Shown here: piece after piece, positions 42,391-50,807 of the stretch
Numbering within the stretch: position 1 is the stretch's first letter
How the letters are laid out: each line of letters starts with the position of its first letter
NCBI GenBank assembly: GCA_035937795.1
Contig: DASZHO010000089.1
Coordinates: forward strand, 1-64,000
Reading direction: 5' to 3'
Source of the DNA: JAMQPK01 sp035937795
Lineage (GTDB): Bacteria > Acidobacteriota > Vicinamibacteria > Vicinamibacterales > JAMQPK01
Length of the DNA: 64,000 nt
The notes under the pieces: generated by a model
What the model saw: the letters and a program-made list of their open reading frames with translations, nothing else
The model's database searches: none
What the model was told of the DNA's origin: nothing
Translations under genes and position numbers: made by a program

Positions 42391-43073
42391 TCGCGCTCGA
42401 TGTCGACAACGCCATTGAAGCGATCGAAATGGCGGCCAGGCTGCGCGGCCGCGTCGGCGGATTCAAGGTTGGAAGCCAGCTGTTCACCGCCGAAGGCCCC
42501 GCGCTGGTCCGGCGCCTCATCGAGCAGGGCGATAGAATCTTTCTGGATCTGAAGTTCCACGACATTCCGAACACCGTGGCCGGCGCCGTGAGATCGGCGG
42601 CACGGCTCGGCGTCTGGATGTTGACCGTGCACGCATCAGGCGGCCTCGACATGCTGAAGGCGGCGAAACGCGCGGCCGGCGAAGCGGTGTCCGCCCGGCG
42701 GACACCGGCGCCGCTCGTGGTTGCGGTGACGGCGCTGACCAGTCTGGACGACCGCGCGCTTCTTGACATCGGCGTGAACCGCTCGATGGAGCGGCACGTC
42801 GAGGAATTGGCGGCGCTGGCCGACAGGGCAGGCCTCGACGGGGTCGTGGCCTCTCCGCACGAGCTGAGGATGCTGCGGCCCAAGTTCCCCAATCTCACGA
42901 TCGTGACGCCGGGCATTCGTGCCGCAACGGCCCCAGCCGACGATCAATCGCGAACGCTGAGCGCCCGCGAGGCGCTCGGCGCAGGCGCGGATTACATCGT
43001 GGTTGGACGGCCGATTATTGCCGCTCCTGATCCGCGTGCCGCCGCCGACGAGATCGCCTTGTCGGCGCGATGA
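42375..43073 (+). CDS. pyrF: Orotidine 5'-phosphate decarboxylase
   Basis: A 232-residue TIM barrel producing UMP, the last step of the pathway. The catalytic Asp/Lys/Asp network is in FLDLKFHDIPNT. The phosphate-binding ends are GIRAATAPADDQSRTLSAREALGAGADYIVVGRPI. Length is typical. It overlaps pyrD by 16 bp and the glutaredoxin gene by 4 bp (ATGA). Confidence 0.97.
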   Translation: MDQLLVALDVDNAIEAIEMAARLRGRVGGFKVGSQLFTAEGPALVRRLIEQGDRIFLDLKFHDIPNTVAGAVRSAARLGVWMLTVHASGGLDMLKAAKRAAGEAVSARRTPAPLVVAVTALTSLDDRALLDIGVNRSMERHVEELAALADRAGLDGVVASPHELRMLRPKFPNLTIVTPGIRAATAPADDQSRTLSAREALGAGADYIVVGRPIIAAPDPRAAADEIALSAR

Positions 43074-43312
43074 CGCTGACCATCTACACCAGGCCCGGCT
43101 GCCATCTCTGCGATGAGATGAAAGCGGTCGTCCGGCGCGTGCTTCAGCGCCGCGAGGACATCTCGCTCGAAGAAGTCGACATCTCTCGCGATGCAGCGCT
43201 CGTCGAACGCTACGGGACGGAGATTCCCGTGTTGTTGATCGATGGAACCAAAGCCGCGAAGTACCGGGTGACGGAAGAGCAACTGACCCAGATGTTGGAC
43301 CGAAGGAGTTAG
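43070..43312 (+). CDS. Glutaredoxin-family protein
   Basis: An 80-residue thioredoxin-fold protein with the active-site motif PGCHLCDEMK (CxxC, residues 9-12), EEVDISRDAALVERYG and EIPVLLIDG (cis-Pro). It overlaps pyrF and probably ends the pyrK-pyrD-pyrF operon. These small proteins reduce disulfides or sense redox state; the partner is unknown. Confidence 0.88.
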   Translation: MTLTIYTRPGCHLCDEMKAVVRRVLQRREDISLEEVDISRDAALVERYGTEIPVLLIDGTKAAKYRVTEEQLTQMLDRRS

Positions 43313-43326
43313 GCTTCCCTTACGCC

Positions 43327-43899
43327 TTACTTCGCCGTAATCACCGAGTGCACCCGACGGTTCTGCTGCCAGCAGGCATCGTTCTCCTCGGTGCAGACCG
43401 GCTGTTCCTTGCCTTTGCTCACCACCGTCATCCGGTCGGCCGCCACGCCGAGGCTCGCCAGATAGTCCTTCGCCGCGGACGAGCGGCGCTCGCCCAACGC
43501 AAGGTTGTATTCGGCGGTGCCGCGCGAGTCGGCGTGTCCTTCAACCGTGATGCGTGTCGTCGGGAATCGTTTCAGCCAATCCGCGTTCCTCGCCAACACG
43601 GCGCGGGCATCGTCTCGTAGATCCGCCTTGTCGTAGTCGAAGTAGGCGTTGGCCAGCGGCTGTTCCGCGTTCAACTGATCGACCGTCTTCTGGCTGAAAA
43701 TCTGTTCCTCGGTCAGAGGGGCCGGTGCGCGCGGCGGCGGAGGCGGCGGCGGTGGTGGTGGTGGCGGCGGTGGTGGTGGAGCGGGCGCCGTCGGCGGCGG
43801 TGGCGGTGTTGGAGCCGGGGGCGGCACTGGCCGTTTGCAGGCCGCGGCCGTCAGACCCAAGAGGGCGCAGAGTGCGCCGACCAAGAGAAATCGTCGCAT
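43327..43899 (-). CDS. pal: OmpA-family peptidoglycan-associated lipoprotein (Pal-like)
   Basis: A 190-residue outer-membrane lipoprotein. The lipobox LTAAAC places the lipidated Cys at residue 21. Residues 24-60 are a proline-rich linker with a run of 16 prolines (41-56). Residues 70-190 are the OmpA C-terminal domain (AYFDYDKADLRDDARAVLARNADWLKRFPTTRITVEGHADSRGTAEYNLALGERRSSAAKDYLASLG) with the NxxLSxxRA-like peptidoglycan-binding helix. It probably ties the outer membrane to the wall. No tolA/B/Q/R is seen nearby. Confidence 0.88.
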   Translation of the reverse strand: MRRFLLVGALCALLGLTAAACKRPVPPPAPTPPPPPTAPAPPPPPPPPPPPPPPPPRAPAPLTEEQIFSQKTVDQLNAEQPLANAYFDYDKADLRDDARAVLARNADWLKRFPTTRITVEGHADSRGTAEYNLALGERRSSAAKDYLASLGVAADRMTVVSKGKEQPVCTEENDACWQQNRRVHSVITAK

Positions 43900-43969
43900 G
43901 GAATTCTCCTCAGTCGAAGTTGCGCAGCGATCGAACGAAGCGCGCGACAGAGTACCATAAAATTCATCC

Positions 43970-44719
43970 GTGGACCGGATGCTGGAAGAAACCTATCGTG
44001 CTGAACAGCGGCACTTCTGGTTTCAAGGTCTTCGGCGGTTTGTGCTCCCATTTATACAGGAGGCCATCTCGGGCCTGACACGTCCACGGCTCCTCGACTG
44101 CGGCTGCGGCACCGGCAGTAATCTACGGTTTCTCCAGCAGTTCGGGGCGGCGTTCGGTGTGGACTTGACCTGGCGCGGCCTCCAATTTGCTCACGGGCAT
44201 GGGCTCACGCGTCTCGCGCAGGGCAGCGTGGCAGCGCTGCCGTTCGGGTCGGGCCTGATCGACCTCGCGCTTTCCTTCGATGTCCTGTATTGCCTGGACG
44301 ATGAGGACGAGCGGCGAGCCATTGCCGAAATGCATCGCGTGCTGCGTCCTGGCGGCTCCGTGATCGTCAACGCCGCGGCGCTCGACATGTTGAAGGGCGA
44401 TCACTCCGCTCTGGTATCGGAAGTGCGCCGGTACACCCGTGAGGGACTGCGTGTGAAGCTGGAACGCGCCGGATTCCGTGTCGATCGAATCACCTACACC
44501 AACGCGGCGCTGTTTCCGGTGACGGCAGCCGTACGCGCGCTCCAGCGCCTCCGGGGAGTGAAGCCCGGCGGGGGACCGCGAGGGGATTTCTACGTGCCGC
44601 CGGCGCCGGTGAACGCGCTGTTTGCCGGCGCCCTCGCGGTCGAATCGAAGCTGATCGCGGCCGGCATCAACATGCCGGCCGGAAGTTCAGTGCTCTGTCT
44701 GGCCCGCAAGGGTTCGTAG
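43970..44719 (+). CDS. SAM-dependent methyltransferase (class I)
   Basis: A 249-residue protein from the GTG at 43970 (ATG at 43979 is possible). The SAM-binding motif is RLLDCGCGTGSNLRFLQQF, with GVDLTWRGLQFA as the acidic-loop motif and LALSFDVLYCLDDEDE / HRVLRPGGSVIVNAAAL. The C-terminal part (YTREGLRVKLERAGFRVDRITY) is typical of Methyltransf_11-type enzymes. The substrate is unknown. It converges on the GT39-like gene with a 4-bp gap. Confidence 0.85.
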   Translation: MDRMLEETYRAEQRHFWFQGLRRFVLPFIQEAISGLTRPRLLDCGCGTGSNLRFLQQFGAAFGVDLTWRGLQFAHGHGLTRLAQGSVAALPFGSGLIDLALSFDVLYCLDDEDERRAIAEMHRVLRPGGSVIVNAAALDMLKGDHSALVSEVRRYTREGLRVKLERAGFRVDRITYTNAALFPVTAAVRALQRLRGVKPGGGPRGDFYVPPAPVNALFAGALAVESKLIAAGINMPAGSSVLCLARKGS

Positions 44720-44723
44720 GCGC

Positions 44724-46991
44724 CTACTGGCCCTGCACCTCGAACTTGAATATCCGAAGGCCCAGCGTGCGCTTGTCGGGACTGCCCGAACGTTGGTAGG
44801 GCACGAACGTCCTGTCGGTCTCGATCGTGACCATTCCATCGGCTGCAGCCAGCGTCGCCGCTGGAATCCGGGCAGCCAGCTCGAAATCGGTCGAGGGGGT
44901 CGCCGTCGCGAGCACCTGGCTCCCGGCGCGTATGGCGACGTGGGGGGCGCTGTCAAAGTAAGTGAGCGGCGACTCGCCCGCCACGGCCACCGTCACATCG
45001 CGGCCGCCTGAATTTATGAAGGTGACGGCGCGATCGGTCGTCCAGCGCCACCGGCGCTGCATGTCGCGGTTGTATTCGATTTCATTCCACCCCGCCTGCT
45101 GAACGAAAAATAGATCGCCGGGCGGCTCGACCGCAAACTGGGTCAGCCGGATTTTCTCGGGCGTCCCGTCGGGATAGGCGTAGAACACCGCCAGCCGCTT
45201 GAACGCGCCACCAGCGAGGCTCCCGGGCGGCAGCATCATTCGCTTGAAGAACGTACCTCCCGCCGGCACATCCCATCGGTCGATCGGGCGATCCCCGACC
45301 GTCAGGGAGACGTGCGCATCGGTCCCGCCATTCTCGCCGCCGATCGCCAGCAGGGCGGCGTCGGGACGGCTTCGCACGTAGGCGATCGCTTCGTGTGTGC
45401 CGCGATGTTCCGACATGTTCAGCGTCTCGGACGTGAGATGCCATCCTTCCTCGCCGAACCATCCAGGCGGAGAATCGATGCGGACAAGATCGACGATGTC
45501 GGGACGCACGCCGCTCATGAAATTCTGGCGCGCAAAATGCCACACGTAGCGTCCTTGCAGCTTGCGGCTCAACGGATCGATCAGCTCGATGTCGGTTCGG
45601 GCCGGGTCGGCGAGAAACCAGACCGGAGCGGTATTGCCCTCACGCCAGTACGCGTCCAACTCGAGCCATTCGCGCATCGGCGGAGCCCTCAGGACATTCG
45701 CGGCACCAAAGCTCTGCGTCTGCACGGAACGCAAGATGCCCTGATGCATGCCGATGGCGGCGTCCGGGTTCCGCTCGAGAGCACGATGCAGCTCGGCCAG
45801 GGCGGCGAACGCGGGGCTTCCCTCGTGCGCGTACACGCTGGCTGCGGGCAGCGTCAACGCGAGCGACCAGATCACGATCGCGGCCACCGCGGCGGCCGAC
45901 AAGGGGAACGGCCGGACGCCCTTTTGCAGCGTTTCCAGGCCTCGCACGGCCAGCAGCGCCATGACCGGAATCAGCGGCAGCGCGTATCTCGTGGTCACCG
46001 TTTCCTGAAACACGAGATGGAACATCGCGTACGGCACGGCGAGCGCGATCACGAGAATCGCGGCCCTTCGCGCGCGCCAGAACAGCGCGGCCATGCCGAC
46101 GGCCGCCAGCGCAAAGACGATGCCGCCGAGCGGTGCGGAAGCCCAGGGATAGATGAACGTCTGCAGGAGGCCAATCGCAAGGCGCCTGGGCGTGGGATTG
46201 CGATAGAGCATGTCGACCCCGCTGAAGTCTTCGCCGCCCTGCGACGAGAGCGCGGTGCGATAGGCCGCGAGCCCGCCGCTGGCGATGATGAGCGGTATGG
46301 CCCAGGCGAGCGTGCCGATCGAAAAGGTCATGGCGCTGCCGAGCAGCGCGCCCGCGGCCCCGCGGCCGGCGCGCTGCAGCAGCACGAGCAGCAGCAGCGG
46401 CAGCGTCAGGACGGCGGCCTGCGATCGAAACCCGATCGCGATCGCGGAAAGGAACGCGCCCAGGACGATCATTTTTCCCGACGCTTCGAGCGCCTGCGGC
46501 GTGCGCGCCGGATCCATCCGCTGCCGGACGTAGGCGGCGGCCAGCGCCGCCTGCGCCGCGAGCGTCACGGCAAGACCGGGGATGTCGCTCATCGGCCGCA
46601 GCGCGTTGAACCAATACAGCGGGCTGGCGATCGCGAGCACCGTCGCGAGCGCGGGTCCCAGGGCCTGCCGCGTTGGATCGGGCCGCGGCTCGAGCGCCTC
46701 GATGCTGCGAAAGAGCGCCAGCAGCGGAAAGACCGCGAGCGCGCCGAAGACGGCGCCCAGCACGGCCAGCGCCTTCGGATCCGACGGTACGACCGCCCGC
46801 GCGAGTTTTCCGAGCGCCATGAATATCGGGTACCCGGGGGGATGCGGCTGATGCTTGGTGGGATCGAAATCGTGGAGGCCGAGCGCGAAATTCAGCGAAT
46901 CGATGTCCTCGAGCGTCGAGGGAAGAAATGCGAGATGCGCGACGAGGAACACCGTCGCGAGCCCGGAGGCCAGGAGCAGTTTCGGCTTCAA
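44724..46991 (-). CDS. Glycosyltransferase family 39-like / DUF2723-like membrane protein
   Basis: A 755-residue protein from a TTG at 46991 that overlaps the larE stop (TTGA). The N-terminal half has 10-12 membrane helices. The first loop holds an acidic GT-C motif (EDIDSLNFALGLHDFDP, then HQPHPPGYPIFMALG), which is typical of polyprenyl-phosphate-sugar mannosyltransferases. The C-terminal third is soluble and beta-rich (LSVGDRPIDRWDVPAGG). It probably transfers a sugar to a periplasmic acceptor. A longer in-frame start upstream lies inside larE. Confidence 0.75.
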   Translation of the reverse strand: MKPKLLLASGLATVFLVAHLAFLPSTLEDIDSLNFALGLHDFDPTKHQPHPPGYPIFMALGKLARAVVPSDPKALAVLGAVFGALAVFPLLALFRSIEALEPRPDPTRQALGPALATVLAIASPLYWFNALRPMSDIPGLAVTLAAQAALAAAYVRQRMDPARTPQALEASGKMIVLGAFLSAIAIGFRSQAAVLTLPLLLLVLLQRAGRGAAGALLGSAMTFSIGTLAWAIPLIIASGGLAAYRTALSSQGGEDFSGVDMLYRNPTPRRLAIGLLQTFIYPWASAPLGGIVFALAAVGMAALFWRARRAAILVIALAVPYAMFHLVFQETVTTRYALPLIPVMALLAVRGLETLQKGVRPFPLSAAAVAAIVIWSLALTLPAASVYAHEGSPAFAALAELHRALERNPDAAIGMHQGILRSVQTQSFGAANVLRAPPMREWLELDAYWREGNTAPVWFLADPARTDIELIDPLSRKLQGRYVWHFARQNFMSGVRPDIVDLVRIDSPPGWFGEEGWHLTSETLNMSEHRGTHEAIAYVRSRPDAALLAIGGENGGTDAHVSLTVGDRPIDRWDVPAGGTFFKRMMLPPGSLAGGAFKRLAVFYAYPDGTPEKIRLTQFAVEPPGDLFFVQQAGWNEIEYNRDMQRRWRWTTDRAVTFINSGGRDVTVAVAGESPLTYFDSAPHVAIRAGSQVLATATPSTDFELAARIPAATLAAADGMVTIETDRTFVPYQRSGSPDKRTLGLRIFKFEVQGQ

Positions 46992-47791
46992 ACCTGGCGA
47001 AGCATCAGGCCTTCGTTCAGACTTCCTGTGCGATAGCCCTTGGGGTCGATCATCACCGACTCGTAGCCGGCGGCGCGCAGCTCGCGCACGATCGATTTGT
47101 ACATCTCGGGTTCGAGCGCGCGGCCGAGCTCCTCGCACGCCACCTCGACTTTGGCGAGCGAGTCATGATGGCGGACGCGGCACACGCGGAAGCCGAGCGC
47201 GTGCAGCGCGTCCTCGCCGCGCTCGATCTGCCGCAGCTTGTCCGGCGTCACTTCGTGGTGATAGGGGATACGCGACGACAAGCAGGCCGACGCCGGCTCG
47301 TCCCAGACGGGCAACCCCGCCTCGCGCGAGAGCGCGCGAATATCGGCCTTGCCCAGCCCCGCCTCGTCGAGCGGGCTCCTCACGCCGAACTCGCGCGCCG
47401 CGCGGCGCCCCGGCCGGTAGTCGCCGCGGTCATCGGCATTGGTGCCGTCCACCACGCACTGGAAGCCGCGGGCGCTCTTCATGGCCGTGAGCCGGGTGTA
47501 GAGCTCGTGCTTGCAGAAGTAACAGCGATTTTCGGGGTTGGCGCGGTACTCCGGCCGCTCGATTTCTCCGGTGTGGATGATCTCGTGCTGCAGCGTGAAC
47601 TCGCGCGCCACTCGCAGCGCGAGCTCGCGATGGTGGGCGGGATAGCTCGCGCTTTCAGCCGTGACGCACAGCGCGCGCGCGCCAAGGATCTCGGTCGCCG
47701 CGTACGCGAGATACGCGCTGTCGACGCCGCCGCTGAAGGCGACGATCACCGAGCGCATGTCGGACAGGATCGACCGCAGCTCGGATGTCAC
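46988..47791 (-). CDS. larE: LarE-family ATP-dependent sacrificial sulfur transferase
   Basis: A 267-residue PP-loop ATPase. SGGVDS is at residues 20-25. The Cys pair ENRCYFCKHELY and the sacrificial-type Cys 170 in EPASACLSSRIPYH are present; in Lactobacillus LarE the equivalent Cys donates sulfur to the nickel-pincer nucleotide cofactor of lactate racemase. The GTG start overlaps the stop of the carrier-protein gene (GTGA), and the stop overlaps the next gene (TTGA). No larA, larB or larC is near, so the acceptor may be different. Confidence 0.88.
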   Translation of the reverse strand: MTSELRSILSDMRSVIVAFSGGVDSAYLAYAATEILGARALCVTAESASYPAHHRELALRVAREFTLQHEIIHTGEIERPEYRANPENRCYFCKHELYTRLTAMKSARGFQCVVDGTNADDRGDYRPGRRAAREFGVRSPLDEAGLGKADIRALSREAGLPVWDEPASACLSSRIPYHHEVTPDKLRQIERGEDALHALGFRVCRVRHHDSLAKVEVACEELGRALEPEMYKSIVRELRAAGYESVMIDPKGYRTGSLNEGLMLRQV

Positions 47792-48045
47792 TCGTCCCAG
47801 TCCTCTTCCTCCTCCGCCTCTTCGTCCTCGTCAACATCATCGTCGTCGCCGAGCTCGTCCTCGTCTTCGACGTCCTCCTCATCATCGTCCTCTTCATCCT
47901 CTTCGGACGCGAGGTCGAGCTCCAGCGGAGCGAGGCCGGTGACTTCGAGATTCGACCCGCACTCCGGGCAGCTGAGCAGATCGCCCTTGTCGACGTCGTA
48001 CTCGTCGACTTCGATCTCGGCGTCACATTCGGGGCAGGTTGCCAT
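47788..48045 (-). CDS. LysW-family amino-group carrier protein with acidic insertion
   Basis: An 85-residue protein from the ATG at 48045. The N-terminal zinc ribbon has Cys 4, 7, 26 and 29 (CPECDAEIEV and SCPECGSNLEV), followed by VTGLAPLELDLASEE. The C-terminus ends EEDWDE, close to the EDWGE of LysW, whose terminal Glu carries the substrate in lysine or arginine synthesis. Residues 48-81 are an Asp/Glu block absent from typical 54-residue LysW. It heads the operon and is coupled to larE. No LysX, LysZ or LysY is here. Confidence 0.78.
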   Translation of the reverse strand: MATCPECDAEIEVDEYDVDKGDLLSCPECGSNLEVTGLAPLELDLASEEDEEDDDEEDVEDEDELGDDDDVDEDEEAEEEEDWDE

Positions 48046-48102
48046 TTCGTACTCCTGAGTCACGCCCGCGGCCTCGAACGTGCCAATGCGGGAAGAGTTC
48101 GG

Positions 48103-48132
48103 ATTATAGCGAGAACCTGTTAAATTCTGCAA
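48103..48132 (-). promoter_or_regulatory. Sigma-70-type promoter of the carrier-larE operon
   Basis: On the minus strand TTGCAG (48132-48127), an 18-bp spacer and a perfect TATAAT (48108-48103) lie 57 bp before the carrier ATG. Confidence 0.65.
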
Positions 48133-48191
48133 CGCGAGCTAACGGAAAACGCCTCGCATCCCGATACATTCGATGGGAAGACTACCGCCTC

Positions 48192-48911
48192 ATGACCACA
48201 ACTCTCGCCGCCGCCAAGACCGTTCTCATCGCCGACGATACGGCGTTCGTCCGAGACCGCTTCAAGACGGCGCTCGAAACTGCGGGGCATCGCGCGGTGG
48301 TCGTAAAGAGCGCCGCGGAGCTGCTGGCGCGCGTGCGCGCGGACCTCGACCAACTCGATTTGCTCGTGATCGACCTGCGGCTGCCGCACGCCGCAGGGGT
48401 CGAGCTGGTGCGCAGCATCCGCAAGCTCGATGGCGGACGGCTTCCCATCCTGATTTTCAGCGGGACGATCACCAGTGCCGAAGAGGTGCGCGACCTTGCG
48501 GCGCTTGGCGTCGCCGGCTACGTGAATGAGTACAGCGCGGTGCAGCACATTCTGCCGTCGCTGGCGCCCCATCTGTTTCCCGACAACTTCAACCGCCGGG
48601 GCAGCCCGCGCGTCGTGCTCGGCATCCCCACCGCGTATCGGTTCGGCAACACGATTGCGGCCGCGCTGACGCTCAACCTGAGCCGGGGCGGCATCGCCAT
48701 TCGCACGACGAGCCCGCTGGAAAGCGGGGCGAAGATGCGCCTTCGGTTCCGCCTGCCCGGCTCCAGGCGCGATATCGATGCGGAAGGCCGCGTGACGTGG
48801 AGCGACCGCCGCAACGGCATGGGCCTGCAGTTCGAAAAAGTCGATCCCACCGACCAGGCCGCCATCGACGAATTCGTCGACGCGCATTTCTTCAGCAGCA
48901 GAAAAATCTGA
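48192..48911 (+). CDS. Response regulator receiver / PilZ domain protein
   Basis: A 239-residue protein from the ATG at 48192. Receiver domain (residues 8-125): acidic pair D15/D16, phospho-acceptor D61 (LDLLVIDLRLPHAAG) and S90. The normally conserved Lys is Asn 112 (GYVNEY instead of GYLxKP). PilZ domain (residues 135-230): RxxxR in RRGSPRV and LNLSRGGIAI, the cyclic di-GMP-binding pattern. Output is probably through c-di-GMP binding. No histidine kinase is adjacent. An antisense ORF over this gene is spurious. Confidence 0.88.
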   Translation: MTTTLAAAKTVLIADDTAFVRDRFKTALETAGHRAVVVKSAAELLARVRADLDQLDLLVIDLRLPHAAGVELVRSIRKLDGGRLPILIFSGTITSAEEVRDLAALGVAGYVNEYSAVQHILPSLAPHLFPDNFNRRGSPRVVLGIPTAYRFGNTIAAALTLNLSRGGIAIRTTSPLESGAKMRLRFRLPGSRRDIDAEGRVTWSDRRNGMGLQFEKVDPTDQAAIDEFVDAHFFSSRKI

Positions 48912-48947
48912 CAGGAAACCTGTAGGATCCTGGCGGAGGCTTTCCTC

Positions 48948-50243
48948 ATGGATGTGGGAGTCCGCTTGCTTGCGGTGCTGGCGCTGGTCCTGACCAACGG
49001 ATTTTTCGTGGCCGCCGAGTTCTCGCTCGTTACCGTGCGGAAGACCCGCATCGATCAGCTCATCGCTGAAGGCAGCCGGCTCGCGGGATCCGTCCGGCAG
49101 GCGCTGAACAACCCGACCTCCTTCATCGCCGCCACCCAGCTGGGCATCACCATGGCGAGCATCGGCCTCGGCTGGGTGGGCCAGCCTGCGGTGGCCGCGA
49201 TGATCCAGCCGGCGTTCGCATCGCTCCCACCGCTGATCTCCCTGGCGACGACCCACACGATTGCCGCCGCCCTCGCGTTTGCCGCCATCACCGCGTTTCA
49301 CATCGTGCTCGGCGAGCTCGTGCCCAAAACGATCGCGCTCCAGCGCGCCGAACAGACGGCCATGCTCGTCGTGAAACCGACCGAACTCTTCCAGCGCGCG
49401 CTCGGGCCGTTCATCAAAGTGCTGAACGGCACCGGCCGCGCGATCGTCCATCTGATCGGCTTCCGCGAGCCGAGCGGCCACGGGCCCGCACACTCGGAAG
49501 AGGAACTGAAGATGCTGGTGACGGCCAGCCAGGAAGCCGGGGTGCTGGAGGAGGACGAGGAACAGATGCTGCACCGCGTGTTTCATTTCGCCGACTACAC
49601 GGCGGCGGAAATGATGGTGCCGAGGACCGAGATGGCCGCGGTGCGCTCCGATGCCTCGCTGGCGGAGGTTGTGGATCTGGTCGTGCGCGGCCGCCACACC
49701 AGTCTTCCAGTCTATCGGGAGGAAGTCGACGACATGATCGGCATCGTGCTGGTGACCGACCTGGTGCGCGCCCTCGCGTCGCCGACGCCGCCCCTCAACA
49801 TCGGCGCTCTCGCCCGCGAGGCGCTCACCGTTCCGGAGACGATGAAGGCCGACGAGGTGCTCAGGCAGATGCGACGGCATCGCACTCATCAGGCGATCGT
49901 CATCGACGAGTATGGCGGCACCGCCGGGCTGGTGACGTTCGAACGCGTCATGGAACGCATCGTCGGCCAGCTTGGCGGCGATTTCGGCACCACGCCGCGG
50001 CCGGTCACCCGGCTGGCCGACGGCTCGGCGGAAGTCGACGGGCTCGCGCTCGTGTCGGACATCAACGAGCAGTTTGGCCTCGAGATAGACGAGGAAACCT
50101 ACAGCACCATCGGCGGCTTCATGCTGGGACGCCTCGGACGACGGCCGCGGATTGGCGACACCGTCCAGGCCGGAGAACGAAGGCTGACGGTCGTCGCGCT
50201 CGACGGACTGCGCGTCGATCGGGTCCGAATACAGAAGGCGTAG
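48948..50243 (+). CDS. HlyC/CorC (CNNM/CBS) transporter-associated protein
   Basis: A 431-residue protein with GGAGG before the ATG. It has an N-terminal DUF21/CNNM membrane domain (residues 1-190, four helices; NGFFVAAEFSLVTVRKTRIDQLIAEG), two CBS domains (residues 210-325, VPRTEMAAVRSDASLAEVVDLVVRGRHTSLPVYREEVDDMIGIVLVTDL) and a CorC_HlyC C-terminal domain (residues 345-425). The family is linked to Mg2+ or Na+/Mg2+ transport, with CBS sensing of nucleotides. It lies convergent to the peroxiredoxin gene. Confidence 0.92.
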   Translation: MDVGVRLLAVLALVLTNGFFVAAEFSLVTVRKTRIDQLIAEGSRLAGSVRQALNNPTSFIAATQLGITMASIGLGWVGQPAVAAMIQPAFASLPPLISLATTHTIAAALAFAAITAFHIVLGELVPKTIALQRAEQTAMLVVKPTELFQRALGPFIKVLNGTGRAIVHLIGFREPSGHGPAHSEEELKMLVTASQEAGVLEEDEEQMLHRVFHFADYTAAEMMVPRTEMAAVRSDASLAEVVDLVVRGRHTSLPVYREEVDDMIGIVLVTDLVRALASPTPPLNIGALAREALTVPETMKADEVLRQMRRHRTHQAIVIDEYGGTAGLVTFERVMERIVGQLGGDFGTTPRPVTRLADGSAEVDGLALVSDINEQFGLEIDEETYSTIGGFMLGRLGRRPRIGDTVQAGERRLTVVALDGLRVDRVRIQKA

Positions 50244-50256
50244 CGCTCGACCTCGA

Positions 50257-50724
50257 CTACAACGCCGCCAGCGCCTTTTTCAGCTTTTCGTAGTCCGGCT
50301 CGTTCCGCGCATCCTCGACCACCTCGCGATAGCGGACGACGCCGTTCTTATCGATGACGAACACCGCGCGTCTGGCGATGTCTTTCAACCCGATCATGTC
50401 GGGGTTCGCCACGTCATACGCCTTGATGGCTGCCTTGTTGTAGTCGCTCAGGAGCGGAAACCCCAGCTTCTGCTCGTCGCCCCACGCTTTCAACGCGAAA
50501 AACGTATCGGTGCTGATGCCGTAGACTCTGGCGTCAAGCCCGCTCAGCTGGCTCATCGAATCGCGCAGCGTGCACATTTCCTTGGTGCACGTTCCGCTGA
50601 ACGCGGCGGGAAAGAATGCCAGGATGAGGTTCGCCTTGCCGAATTGATCGCTCAGCCTTACCGGTTCCCGATCCTGATTCATCAGCGTGAAATCAGGAGC
50701 CTTGCTTCCCACCTCTGCCGCCAT
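50257..50724 (-). CDS. Peroxiredoxin (AhpE/BCP type)
   Basis: A 155-residue thiol peroxidase from the ATG at 50724, preceded by GGAGG. The peroxidatic Cys is residue 46 in FFPAAFSGTCTKEMCTLRD; a second Cys at 51 may form a disulfide, but is not in the usual BCP position. LILAFFPAAF and YGISTDTFFALKAW fit the thioredoxin fold of AhpE and BCP. It removes H2O2 or organic peroxides. An in-frame TTG two codons upstream is less likely. Confidence 0.9.
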   Translation of the reverse strand: MAAEVGSKAPDFTLMNQDREPVRLSDQFGKANLILAFFPAAFSGTCTKEMCTLRDSMSQLSGLDARVYGISTDTFFALKAWGDEQKLGFPLLSDYNKAAIKAYDVANPDMIGLKDIARRAVFVIDKNGVVRYREVVEDARNEPDYEKLKKALAAL

Positions 50725-50742
50725 TGCCAACCTCCTGCTGCT

Positions 50743-50807
50743 TTCTACTTTCCACTTTTAACTTTCTACTTTTAATTTTAACTTTCTACTTTTAACTTTC
50801 TACTTTC
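50743..50807. repeat. Heptamer array after penicillin acylase gene
   Basis: On the plus strand the units read TTCTACT, TTCCACT and TTTAACT, so the minus strand reads AGTAGAA, AGTGGAA and AGTTAAA. About nine units run from 50743, with a 6-bp phase slip near 50778. The acylase (minus) stop TAG at 50800-50802 is inside a unit. No inverted arm is present, and the array lies between two genes on the same strand. Confidence 0.85.

Noticed and set aside
42375..42916. Minus-strand open frames antisense to pyrF and pyrD
   Set aside because: They overlap intact enzymes and have no conserved motifs.
48120..49889. 589-codon frame on the minus strand over the REC-PilZ and CorC genes
   Set aside because: Both plus-strand genes have clear domains and ribosome-binding sites; the antisense protein has no recognisable motif.
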